Shown here in pieces: positions 1-5,374 of a DNA stretch of 5,374 bases. Numbering within the stretch: position 1 is the first letter of the stretch; the number at the start of each line of letters is the position of its first letter. The stretch covers positions 15,877 through 21,250 of the forward strand of contig DNHA01000128.1 of assembly GCA_003486025.1 (NCBI GenBank), written 5' to 3'. The DNA is from Micrococcaceae bacterium. Its GTDB lineage: Bacteria; Actinomycetota; Actinomycetes; Actinomycetales; Micrococcaceae. The translations under genes were made by a program, and so were the position numbers. The notes under the pieces were generated by a model, which worked only from the letters and a program-made list of their open reading frames with translations, had not been told where the DNA came from and did no database searches.

Positions 1-17
1 CAATGCTCAAGCGTAAT

Positions 18-269
18 TTACCGGGCAGCGTTTGCTGCGGCGGCCTCTTCGATGGAGTCCGCGCGACCCATCAGGTGCATTGGAATCGCAAAAGCCAAGA
101 AGCACAGCGCGAAGCATGCAATGGTTGGCCACCAAGCGGTCTCCAACGTCCAGTAAGACAGGGCGTAAAGACCGGCAGCGAACATCACCGTGAAGATTAG
201 GGTATTGACGATGTTGCCAACGAGGCGGCCTTCACCTGAGTGGGCGGTGTTCTTGCCGTTCGAGTACAC
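18..269 (-). CDS. Small two-helix membrane protein of unknown function, last gene seen in the deo-type operon
   Basis: I do not recognise this 83-residue protein. It has a short polar N-terminus (about residues 1-16, with G12-E13-G14-R15), a first hydrophobic segment at about 19-42, a tight turn around E43-T44, a second hydrophobic segment at about 45-67 (starting W46-W47-P48), and a charged then Ala-rich tail (R69, D71, E74, E75, then AAAANAAR). This predicts a two-pass inner-membrane protein with both ends on the same side, likely cytoplasmic. No catalytic motif is visible. The start is GTG, chosen because AAGGAG lies five bases upstream (275-280), a near-ideal ribosome binding site; the stop is TAA. 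It follows deoC by 35 bp on the same strand with no terminator between, so it is probably co-transcribed. A role linked to nucleoside or deoxyribose use would be guilt by association only. The gene is supported by its ribosome binding site, coherent membrane topology and operon position. Confidence 0.8.
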   Translation of the reverse strand: MYSNGKNTAHSGEGRLVGNIVNTLIFTVMFAAGLYALSYWTLETAWWPTIACFALCFLAFAIPMHLMGRADSIEEAAAANAAR

Positions 270-304
270 TTTTTCTCCTTGAGGAAACGAATGGGTGCGG
301 GATC

Positions 305-991
305 TTAGTAAGCGGATCCGCTTTGCTCTCCCTCTAGGATAGCAACTCCTGAGCTGGAACCCAGACGTGTTGCGCCGGCAGCAATCATGGCCCGCGCGGT
401 TTCGACGCTGCGCACACCGCCGGAGGCCTTCACTCCGAGATCCGGACCGACGGTTTGACGCATCAACGCGACGTCTTCAACGGTCGCGCCACCGGTGGAG
501 AAACCGGTAGAAGTCTTCACAAAATCTGCTCCGGCGGCCTTGGCTGCCTCGCAGGCCAGTACCTTGGCCTCGTCGGTGAGCAGGCAGGTTTCGATGATGA
601 CCTTCAAGATGGCGCCACCCTCATGGGCTGCCTGTGCAATGGCGAAGATCTCGTTGACCAGGGCATCACGATCTCCGCGCAGAGCTGCGGCCACATCGAT
701 GACCATGTCGATTTCATTGGCCCCGTCGGCTACCGCGGTGCGGGTTTCAAAGACCTTGGTCGCGGTGGTGGAGGTGCCCAGCGGGAAACCGATGACCGAA
801 CACGTCAATACGTTGGACTCGGCCAGTTCGCGCGAGACGGTTGATACCCACAGCGGGTTGACGCAGACTGACTTAAATTCGTACTTCTTCGCTTCCTCGC
901 AGATCGTGATGATCTGTTCGCGGGAGGCATTCTGCGCGAGCAGGGTGTGGTCAATGTAGCCAGCGATTTCGCGAGCACTTAATTCGGACAT
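305..991 (-). CDS. deoC: Deoxyribose-phosphate aldolase (DERA)
   Basis: This class I aldolase cleaves 2-deoxy-D-ribose 5-phosphate into acetaldehyde and D-glyceraldehyde 3-phosphate in the cytoplasm, the last step of deoxynucleoside breakdown. The 228-residue chain is a DeoC/FbaB-type TIM barrel of the shorter bacterial class (E. coli DeoC has about 259). Visible motifs in order are DHTLL (14-18), GFPLG (68-72), EIDMVID (93-99, D95 matching the E. coli proton-relay Asp102), KVIIETCLL (130-138), FVKTSTGF (157-164, K159 the Schiff-base lysine), VKASGGVR (187-194, K188 the second active-site lysine) and GSSSG (211-215, phosphate binding). It ends in Tyr228, like the C-terminal tyrosine that assists catalysis in characterised DERAs. 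The ATG is preceded by AGAGGA at five bases' spacing; the stop is TAA. It lies 32 bp after the mutase gene, which would supply its substrate. Nothing is missing or truncated. Confidence 0.97.
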   Translation of the reverse strand: MSELSAREIAGYIDHTLLAQNASREQIITICEEAKKYEFKSVCVNPLWVSTVSRELAESNVLTCSVIGFPLGTSTTATKVFETRTAVADGANEIDMVIDVAAALRGDRDALVNEIFAIAQAAHEGGAILKVIIETCLLTDEAKVLACEAAKAAGADFVKTSTGFSTGGATVEDVALMRQTVGPDLGVKASGGVRSVETARAMIAAGATRLGSSSGVAILEGEQSGSAY

Positions 992-1023
992 CGTGATCCT
1001 CTTTGTTCGTTCGTAGGTTCTGA

Positions 1024-2754
1024 TTAGTTTGCGAGAAATGCTTCAAGTTCGGTCTTGATCGCTTGGCACTGCGCCGTGGCACGAGCGCGAGCCGCCGGAA
1101 CACCAGCCAGATCCTCGGCGTGCTCCACGGTTTCCAGATAGCATTTCAGCTTCGGTTCGGTTCCCGAGGGGCGCACGATAACGCGTGCGCCGGTGAAGGT
1201 ATGGAGCACCATGGCGTTGGTGGCAGGCAGCTTCTCGGTGCCTTGGGAAAGGTCGGTGACCTCGGTGATCGCCGCTCCGGCAAGCTGCTCCGGAGCCTGG
1301 AAGCGGATCCTGTCCATCAGCACCGGGATCTGCGACAGGTCGGTGAAGCGCATCGAGAGCTGGTCGGTGACATGCACGCCGTGTTTTGCTGCGAGCTCGT
1401 CCAACCTGCCCTGGATACTGTTTGAGCTGGCCTTCAGCTCCGCCGCGAGATCTGCGAGAACCAGCGCCGCGGACATGCCGTCCTTGTCACGCACCAGTGA
1501 AGGGGCTACCGCGTAGCCCAGCGCTTCTTCGTAGCCGAACCCGAGGTTTTCCACCCGCGCGATCCATTTAAAGCCGGTGAGCGTTTCCTCATGTTCTCTT
1601 CCGCTGTCCTTGGCGATAGCCGCCAGCATGCGCGATGACACGATGGAATTTGCCAGCTTCTGCTCGGCCGGAAGGATGCGCGACAGCTGGTCTCCCAGCA
1701 ACCAGCCGACCTCGTCGCCGCGCAGCATCCGCCAGGCGCTGCCGTCGTGAATAGCTGCGGCACAGCGATCTGCGTCCGGGTCATTGGCGATGACCAGATC
1801 CGCGCCGAGCTTGCGAGCCAGTTCAAGGGACAAGTCAATAGCCCCTGGCTCCTCGGGGTTGGGGAACTTCACCGTCGGGAAATCTGGATCTGGATGTTCC
1901 TGCTCGGGGACCATGTGCACGTCGCTGAACCCGGCGTTGAGCAGTGCCAAACGCATGGTGTGACCGCCGACGCCGTGCATCGCGGTGACGACCACCTTCA
2001 AATTCTTTCGCGCGGCGGCAAGTGATTCGTCGGCGCGGGGAATGACGTTGCCGATTGAATCCAGGTAGGACGCTTCGATGTCACCGTCCTGTGCGGCACC
2101 CGGCAGCACCGTCCATCCCGAGTCGACGCGTTTAATATCCGCTACGGGTTGATCCGCATCGATCAATGCGGCGATCTGCGCGTCGATGGGGGAGACAATC
2201 TGCGCGCCGCGGCCCACCTCGTCGGCGACCTTCCCTCCGACGTAGACCTTATAGCCGTTATCTCGCGGCGGATTGTGGCTGGCAGTGACCATGACACCGG
2301 CTTCGGCACCAAAAGTGCGCACGGCCCAAGCCAGCACTGGTGTGGGCAGAGCCGAGGGCATCAGCAGTACCTCGAATCCGGCTGCGGTGAACACCGCAGC
2401 CGAATCCGTGGCAAACACATCCGAGTTATAACGTGCGTCAAAACCGATCACCACCTTGGGGGTGTACTCCCCGGCGGCACGCTCGGACAAAAAGCGGGCG
2501 ATTCCGGCGGCGGTGCGCATCACCACTACCCGGTTCATCCGCATTGGGCCGGCGCCAAGCTCGGCACGCAATCCGGCGGTACCGAATTCGAGTACTCCGC
2601 TGAAACGATCGGCTAGATCTTCCAAAGCAGGTCCATCGCCGGATTCAACGTGGGAGATCACTGCACGGAGTTCTTGCGCGGTGGCCGGATCAGGATCCTG
2701 AGCGGCCCAGTCGGTTGCCTGCGCGAGGAGTTGGTTTTTCTCGGTTTGATTCAT
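1024..2754 (-). CDS. PGM2-type alpha-D-phosphohexomutase, probable phosphopentomutase/phosphoglucomutase
   Basis: This cytoplasmic Mg-dependent enzyme moves a phosphate between C1 and C5/C6 of a sugar through a phosphoserine intermediate. Its 576 residues show the four-domain family pattern: [18 protein letters not shown] (57-74, typical of the PGM2 branch), the phosphoserine loop VTASHNP with S159 as phosphorylated residue (156-162), the metal loop NDPDADR (324-330; D325, D327, D329), the sugar-specificity loop FGYEEALGY (406-414) and the phosphate-binding loop RPSGTEPK (528-535). All key residues are present. Such proteins are often annotated phosphomannomutase, but GYEEALGY and the placement between PNP and deoC argue for ribose-1-phosphate/deoxyribose-1-phosphate mutase activity, possibly with glucose-1-phosphate as well; that choice is inference. 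The start at 2754 is preferred because AAGGA lies five bases upstream; an in-frame start at 2871 would add 39 residues overlapping the PNP gene and is rejected. The stop is TAA. The gap after PNP is 37 bp, with no terminator. Confidence 0.93.
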   Translation of the reverse strand: MNQTEKNQLLAQATDWAAQDPDPATAQELRAVISHVESGDGPALEDLADRFSGVLEFGTAGLRAELGAGPMRMNRVVVMRTAAGIARFLSERAAGEYTPKVVIGFDARYNSDVFATDSAAVFTAAGFEVLLMPSALPTPVLAWAVRTFGAEAGVMVTASHNPPRDNGYKVYVGGKVADEVGRGAQIVSPIDAQIAALIDADQPVADIKRVDSGWTVLPGAAQDGDIEASYLDSIGNVIPRADESLAAARKNLKVVVTAMHGVGGHTMRLALLNAGFSDVHMVPEQEHPDPDFPTVKFPNPEEPGAIDLSLELARKLGADLVIANDPDADRCAAAIHDGSAWRMLRGDEVGWLLGDQLSRILPAEQKLANSIVSSRMLAAIAKDSGREHEETLTGFKWIARVENLGFGYEEALGYAVAPSLVRDKDGMSAALVLADLAAELKASSNSIQGRLDELAAKHGVHVTDQLSMRFTDLSQIPVLMDRIRFQAPEQLAGAAITEVTDLSQGTEKLPATNAMVLHTFTGARVIVRPSGTEPKLKCYLETVEHAEDLAGVPAARARATAQCQAIKTELEAFLAN

Positions 2755-2791
2755 CGTTTTCCTTGGCTCAACAGGTGAAAGTGTTTCTCGC

Positions 2792-3601
2792 CTAGAGGCG
2801 GGCGATGATTTGTGCCAGTAGCTTGGAGATGCGTGGCCCGGCGGTCTGGCCGGCCTCAATGACCTCTTCATGGCTCAGCGGAATGGGGCTGATTCCGGCG
2901 GCCAAATTGGTGACCAAAGAAATACCGAAAATTTCCATTCCAGCGTGGCGGGCGGCAATGGCTTCCAATGCGGTGGACATGCCTACCAGATCGGCGCCGA
3001 TGGTTTTGGCGTACTGCACCTCTGCCGGGGTTTCATAGTGCGGACCAGTGAACTGTGCGTAGACGCCCTCGTCCAGCGTTGGGTCAACTTCACGAGCTAT
3101 TTCACGCAGGCGCGAAGAGTAGAGGTCGGTCAGATCCACAAAGGTGGCGCCTTCCAACGGCGAAGCCGCGGTGAGATTGATGTGATCCGAAATCAGGACC
3201 GGGGTGCCCGGGGTCCAGTTCGGGTTCAACCCGCCGCAGCCGTTGGTCAACACCAGCTGGGTGCAACCGGCGGCCGCTGCGGTACGGATGGGGTGCACTA
3301 CCGAACGGACACCGCGTCCCTCGTAGTAGTGGGTGCGCGCGCCGAGTACAAGAATGCGCTTTCCGGATTCGGTCAGAATCGAGGAGATGGTGCCGCGGTG
3401 GCCGGGTACGGCCGCAGCATGGAAGCCAGGGATGGTAGTGGCATCGAGGGTGTGGGTTCGCTCGCCGATTAGCTCGGCGGCTTCGCCCCAGCCGGAGCCG
3501 AGGACTAGAGCAATATCGTGTTTTTCGACATCAGTTTGCTCGGCAATTACCTGGGCGGCCTGTGCCGCCAACGCCTGTGGGTCATTTTGCATATCATTCA
3601 C
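2792..3601 (-). CDS. Purine nucleoside phosphorylase, trimeric 6-oxopurine type
   Basis: It cleaves purine (deoxy)nucleosides such as inosine and guanosine with phosphate, giving the free base and (deoxy)ribose 1-phosphate, in the cytoplasm. The 269-residue protein is of the PNP/MTAP phosphorylase superfamily. Visible features are VLGSGWG (33-39, S36 phosphate binding), VPGHRG (65-70, H68), ARTHYYEG (88-95; R89 and H91 phosphate, Y93 ribose), TNGCGGLNP (119-127), GPHYETPAE (186-194, E190 matching base-binding Glu201 of bovine PNP), VGMSTALEA (206-214, M208 and S209), VTNLAAG (230-236, N232 matching Asn243, the mark of 6-oxopurine enzymes rather than MTA phosphorylases) and SHEEV (H244 matching His257). 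The GTG start at 3601 lies right after a promoter with no Shine-Dalgarno sequence, suggesting leaderless translation. An in-frame ATG at 3592, three codons in, is the alternative and also lacks a ribosome binding site. The stop is TAG. It is the first gene of the operon. In mycobacteria the orthologue is named deoD; pnp or punA are used elsewhere, so no symbol is given. Confidence 0.95.
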   Translation of the reverse strand: MNDMQNDPQALAAQAAQVIAEQTDVEKHDIALVLGSGWGEAAELIGERTHTLDATTIPGFHAAAVPGHRGTISSILTESGKRILVLGARTHYYEGRGVRSVVHPIRTAAAAGCTQLVLTNGCGGLNPNWTPGTPVLISDHINLTAASPLEGATFVDLTDLYSSRLREIAREVDPTLDEGVYAQFTGPHYETPAEVQYAKTIGADLVGMSTALEAIAARHAGMEIFGISLVTNLAAGISPIPLSHEEVIEAGQTAGPRISKLLAQIIARL

Positions 3602-3606
3602 GTGAA
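3597..3606. repeat. 10-bp perfect palindrome TTCACGTGAA over the PNP start codon, possible operator
   Basis: TTCACGTGAA is self-complementary along all ten bases and contains the PNP GTG codon and the predicted transcription start. A central CG step is common in LacI-family operators, and LacI-type regulators often control nucleoside catabolism, but no regulator gene is in the window. A 10-bp palindrome can occur by chance; its position at +1 is what makes it notable. Confidence 0.35.
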
Positions 3607-3608
3607 AT

Positions 3609-3637
3609 ACGCTACCGGTAGGTAGCCTCTTTGTCAG
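3609..3637 (-). promoter_or_regulatory. Predicted sigma-70-type promoter of the PNP-mutase-deoC operon
   Basis: On the minus strand, CTGACA (plus 3632-3637; five of six to TTGACA) and TAGCGT (plus 3609-3614, fitting the actinobacterial TAnnnT -10) are separated by exactly 17 bp. Seven bases (3602-3608) lie between the -10 and the first base of the PNP GTG codon at 3601, so the expected transcription start falls on or within two bases of that codon. The spacing supports the call; the TSS is predicted, not observed. The -10/-35 spacer carries the inverted repeat listed separately. Confidence 0.6.
3611..3626. repeat. Inverted repeat GCTACC-GGTA-GGTAGC in the PNP promoter spacer, possible operator
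   Basis: Six-base arms GCTACC (3611-3616) and GGTAGC (3621-3626) are perfect reverse complements around GGTA. Overlapping them is the 8-bp palindrome TACCGGTA (3613-3620), and ACCGGT recurs at 3643-3648, 29 bp away centre to centre. The repeat overlaps the predicted -10 and fills part of the spacer, where a bound repressor would block RNA polymerase. No regulator family can be named from it. Confidence 0.4.
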
Positions 3638-3647
3638 GTGGAACCGG

Positions 3648-3656
3648 TGGCATAAG
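3648..3656 (+). promoter_or_regulatory. Weak candidate extended -10 promoter for the LpdA-type gene
   Basis: TGG followed by CATAAG (four of six to TATAAT) forms an extended -10, giving a start near 3663 and a leader of about 44 nt before the ATG at 3707. TTGTCA at 3631-3636 resembles a -35 but the 14-bp spacing is too short, so the call rests on the extended -10 alone. No better plus-strand candidate was found in the intergenic region. Confidence 0.25.
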
Positions 3657-3696
3657 GACGAAATTCACTCGATCGTGATGTGCGCAAAAGCTGTGC

Positions 3697-3714
3697 ATGG
3701 GGAACAATGGGGAA
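3697..3714 (+). repeat. Tandem ATGGGGAA repeat at the lpdA translation start
   Basis: ATGGGGAA occurs at 3697-3704 and again at 3707-3714, a 10-bp period. Each copy holds an ATG and a GGGGA that could act as a Shine-Dalgarno sequence. The first ATG is out of frame with lpdA and ends after 11 codons at TAG 3730-3732; the second is the chosen lpdA start. The duplication is why the exact start is uncertain. Confidence 0.5.
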
Positions 3715-5119
3715 TGTGAGCGCAGATCCTAGGAATAAAGCAACCCGTTTAGTAATCCTCGGTGGTGGACCAGGTGGCTATGAAGCTGCCATGGGAGCCG
3801 CCCAACTAGGTGCCAATGTCACCGTGGTGGAACGTGCAGGGATGGGTGGTTCGGCGGTTCTAACCGACGTCGTACCGTCAAAAACCCTCATTGCCACCGC
3901 TGATGCGGTACGCCGTGTACAGCACGCGGAAACCTTCGGTGTCCACATTGAGGGCATCAATGACGCGCAAACCGACTTCTCGGTGGTCAACCACCGATTG
4001 CTGGAGCTTGCCAAGGAGCAGTCCAGCGATATCCGTACCGGCCTGGAACGTGTCGGAGTGCGTATTGTGGTCGGCGAAGGCCGTCTCCTGGATCGCAAAA
4101 CCATCGCCGTAAGCCACCCGGATGGTTCGGAGCAAACCATCGAAGCAGACGCAATCCTGCTGGCTGTCGGCGCCCATCCGCGTGAACTTCCCACCGCCAA
4201 GCCAGATGGCGAGCGCATCTTCAACTGGACTCAGATTTACAACATGAACGAGGTGCCAGAGCACCTGATCGTCGTTGGTTCCGGTGTTACCGGTGCCGAG
4301 TTCGCTTCCGCCTACAATCTCCTTGGCGCCAAGGTGACCTTAGTCTCCTCGCGTGATCGCGTGCTTCCGGGCGAGGATGCAGATGCCGCGGCAGTACTGG
4401 AAGACACCTTTAAAGAAAACGGTGTCAACGTTGTCTCGCAGGCTCGCGCCGAGGGTGTTGAGCGCAAGGGCGACAAGGTCTTCGTTTCACTGGCGGACGG
4501 ACGGGTGCTCGAAGGAAGCCACTGCCTGATTGCAGTTGGCGGTATTCCTAACACCGAAGGCCTGGGACTAGAAGAAGTCGGCGTGCAGCTGACTGATTCT
4601 GGCCACATCAAGGTTGATGGCGTTTCGCGCACCACCGTGACCAACATTTATTCGGCCGGTGACTGCACCGGTGTCTTCGCGTTGGCGTCGGTTGCGGCTA
4701 TGCAGGGGCGTATCGCCGTAGCTCACTTGCTAGGTGACTCGGTGAAGCCACTGGATTTGAATCTGGTCTCCTCGAACGTCTTTACCTCCCCGGAAATTGC
4801 CACAGTCGGTGTTTCCCAGCGTGCAGTAGCCGAAGGCAAATACCAGGCCAACATCATCAAGGTAGATCTGAACACAAACGCTCGTGCAAAGATGATGAAC
4901 GTTGAAAAGGGCTTCGTGAAAATCGTTTCACGCAAGGGTTCGGGAACGGTTATTGGTGGCGTTGTCGTTGCGCCACGTGCCAGTGAGCTCATTTTCTCGC
5001 TCGCGCTCGCCGTGCAAAATAGCTTGCACGTTGATGATGTCGCGGAAACCTTCTCGGTTTACCCATCCTTGTCAGGTTCGTTGGCTGAAGCCGCTCGACG
5101 GTTACACCGCCGCATGTAG
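3707..5119 (+). CDS. lpdA: FAD-dependent NAD(P)H:quinone oxidoreductase, LpdA type (flavoprotein disulfide reductase fold)
   Basis: It resembles M. tuberculosis LpdA (Rv3303c), a cytoplasmic flavoenzyme that passes electrons from NAD(P)H to quinones and is not a true lipoamide dehydrogenase. From ATG 3707 it has 470 residues. Visible are the FAD dinucleotide motif GGGPGG (19-24) with E42 closing the first fold, GGSAVLTDVVPSK (47-59), the NAD(P) motif GSGVTG (191-196) followed by SSR (214-216) with no acidic residue, which would tolerate NADPH, the second FAD motif SAGDCTG (316-322), and a C-terminal dimerisation domain with VYPSLSGS (451-458). Canonical CxxxxC is replaced by A50 and V55, and the His/Glu dyad by Y452 and G457, so thiol-disulfide chemistry is excluded. 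The start is uncertain: ATG 3707 and GTG 3716 each follow a GGGGA only two or three bases upstream; GTG 3680 would add nine residues with no ribosome binding site. The stop is TAG. Divergent from the PNP operon. Confidence 0.92.
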   Translation: MGNVSADPRNKATRLVILGGGPGGYEAAMGAAQLGANVTVVERAGMGGSAVLTDVVPSKTLIATADAVRRVQHAETFGVHIEGINDAQTDFSVVNHRLLELAKEQSSDIRTGLERVGVRIVVGEGRLLDRKTIAVSHPDGSEQTIEADAILLAVGAHPRELPTAKPDGERIFNWTQIYNMNEVPEHLIVVGSGVTGAEFASAYNLLGAKVTLVSSRDRVLPGEDADAAAVLEDTFKENGVNVVSQARAEGVERKGDKVFVSLADGRVLEGSHCLIAVGGIPNTEGLGLEEVGVQLTDSGHIKVDGVSRTTVTNIYSAGDCTGVFALASVAAMQGRIAVAHLLGDSVKPLDLNLVSSNVFTSPEIATVGVSQRAVAEGKYQANIIKVDLNTNARAKMMNVEKGFVKIVSRKGSGTVIGGVVVAPRASELIFSLALAVQNSLHVDDVAETFSVYPSLSGSLAEAARRLHRRM

Positions 5120-5138
5120 TTTCACCCGTTCCTAGTGC

Positions 5139-5180
5139 AAGCCGGGCTTCCTGATTTCTTTCGGGAAGCCCGGCTTTTCG
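5139..5180 (+). terminator. Strong rho-independent terminator after lpdA
   Basis: The arms at 5139-5151 (AAGCCGGGCTTCC) and 5164-5176 (GGAAGCCCGGCTT) are perfectly complementary over 13 bp around a 12-nt loop that can pair a little further. A T-rich run (TTTT at 5175-5178, then CGGTTTT) follows. It begins 20 bp after the lpdA stop. There is no T-tract on the other strand, so it acts in the plus direction. It closes the lpdA unit and isolates the promoter downstream. Confidence 0.93.
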
Positions 5181-5236
5181 GTTTTCAGATGCTGTTGCTC
5201 AGCGCATCTAGCTGCGTTCAAATTTAGAGCAATTTT

Positions 5237-5252
5237 TGTGAAGCACTTCACA
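5237..5252. promoter_or_regulatory. CRP/GlxR-type operator, TGTGA-N6-TCACA
   Basis: TGTGAAGCACTTCACA has perfect seven-base arms around a CA centre and matches exactly the TGTGA-N6-TCACA half-sites bound by CRP-family regulators, including actinobacterial GlxR and mycobacterial Crp. Only the central step (CA rather than the preferred TA) departs from the GlxR consensus. It overlaps the -35 of the promoter at 5247-5275, with its centre about 38-41 bp before the predicted start. That could fit class II activation or repression by occlusion. The regulated gene lies beyond the window. Confidence 0.72.
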
Positions 5253-5275
5253 TGCGAAGGTGTTTTTGGTATAAG
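5247..5275 (+). promoter_or_regulatory. Strong predicted promoter of a gene beyond the right edge
   Basis: TTCACA (5247-5252, five of six to TTGACA) and TATAAG (5270-5275, five of six to TATAAT) are 17 bp apart, and TGG at 5267-5269 makes it an extended -10. Transcription should begin near 5281-5284, right after the isolating terminator. It is the best promoter match in the window and its -35 is shared with the CRP/GlxR-type site. Confidence 0.72.
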
Positions 5276-5374
5276 CGGTGCAGTGATCTGAAGTTATCCA
5301 GTCTCATTATGTGGAAGCGATTTTTCAGCAGGTCAGTGTCCGAACTCAGAGTCAAAGTGACTTGATTGAAGAAA
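5276..5374 (+). other. Leader region with no supported gene, 5' UTR of an off-window gene
   Basis: From the predicted start the transcript runs at least 90 nt to the window edge without a convincing gene. ATG 5309 opens an 18-codon frame that ends at TGA, and GTG 5311 opens a frame still open at the edge (21 codons); neither has a Shine-Dalgarno sequence. AGTCA-AAG-TGACT (5350-5362) is a small inverted repeat. The stretch is more AT-rich than the genes. The last bases (GAAGAAA) are purine-rich and could precede a start just outside. No known riboswitch is recognised. Confidence 0.5.

Noticed and set aside
455..959. Two overlapping plus-strand frames (129 and 154 codons) opposite deoC
   Set aside because: They are antisense to deoC, low-complexity (Gly- or Ala/Ser-rich), and their translations show no family features.
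2755..2871. 39-residue N-terminal extension of the mutase from 2871
   Set aside because: It would overlap the PNP coding end by about 80 bp, has no ribosome binding site, and its Arg/Pro/Ser-rich sequence is unlike the family. The ATG at 2754 has AAGGA at good spacing.
2870..3472. 200-codon plus-strand open frame opposite the PNP gene
   Set aside because: It lies wholly antisense to a well-supported gene, has no ribosome binding site and no recognisable motif. It is a by-product of GC-rich third codon positions.
3665..3678. TCAC-N6-GTGA inverted repeat before lpdA as another CRP site
   Set aside because: The half-sites are in the opposite orientation to TGTGA-N6-TCACA and are only four bases long.
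3680..3706. Start of the LpdA-type protein at GTG 3680
   Set aside because: No Shine-Dalgarno sequence precedes it, the extra residues (VRKSCAWGT) are not typical before the FAD fold, and starts at 3707 or 3716 fit the family length better.
5139..5180. Terminator acting in both directions
   Set aside because: The minus-strand side of the stem is followed by GCAC rather than a T-run, and no minus-strand gene ends there.
5187..5209. Second hairpin AGATGC...GCATCT just after the lpdA terminator
   Set aside because: The stem is only six base pairs with an 11-nt loop and no T-tract follows, so it is not supported as a second terminator.
5311..5374. Partial coding region starting at GTG 5311 and open at the window edge
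   Set aside because: Only 21 codons are visible, there is no ribosome binding site, and the residues match no family I know. It is reported only as part of the leader.

Overview
The window looks like chromosomal DNA from a high-GC Gram-positive bacterium, most likely Arthrobacter, Glutamicibacter or a relative (Micrococcaceae, Actinomycetota). The evidence is frequent GTG starts, GC-rich third codon positions, an actinobacterial-type LpdA quinone reductase, and PNP, phosphohexomutase and LpdA genes lying together. From memory, Mycobacterium tuberculosis has a similar neighbourhood (deoD, pmmB, lpdA). The placement rests on protein resemblance recalled without a search. There are no mobile elements, RNA genes, CRISPR arrays or prophage remnants.

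Layout. A four-gene minus-strand cluster fills 18-3601. In transcription order it holds a trimeric-type purine nucleoside phosphorylase (2792-3601), a PGM2-type phosphopentomutase/phosphoglucomutase (1024-2754), deoxyribose-phosphate aldolase DeoC (305-991) and an 83-residue two-helix membrane protein (18-269). The gaps are 37, 32 and 35 bp with no terminator in them, so this is probably one operon. A 105-bp divergent intergenic region (3602-3706) separates it from a plus-strand FAD-dependent NAD(P)H:quinone oxidoreductase of the LpdA type (3707-5119), which ends at a strong intrinsic terminator (5139-5180). The last ~190 bp hold no complete gene. They carry a well-formed promoter overlapped by a perfect CRP/GlxR-type palindrome, evidently driving a gene beyond the right edge.

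How the genes work together. The operon encodes a full salvage/catabolic route for purine (deoxy)nucleosides. PNP releases the base and (deoxy)ribose-1-phosphate, the mutase moves the phosphate to C5, and DeoC splits deoxyribose-5-phosphate into acetaldehyde and glyceraldehyde-3-phosphate. A PGM2-type mutase appears to stand in for the DeoB phosphopentomutase of enterobacteria. The membrane protein has no recognised function. The divergent flavoenzyme is metabolically separate but may share regulatory DNA.

The genes themselves are ordinary. The most interesting signals are regulatory: a probable leaderless PNP transcript, palindromes in the divergent promoter region, and the CRP/GlxR-like site at the right end. 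The LpdA-like enzyme also lacks both redox cysteines and the His/Glu dyad of its superfamily. I see no clearly undescribed biological system here.
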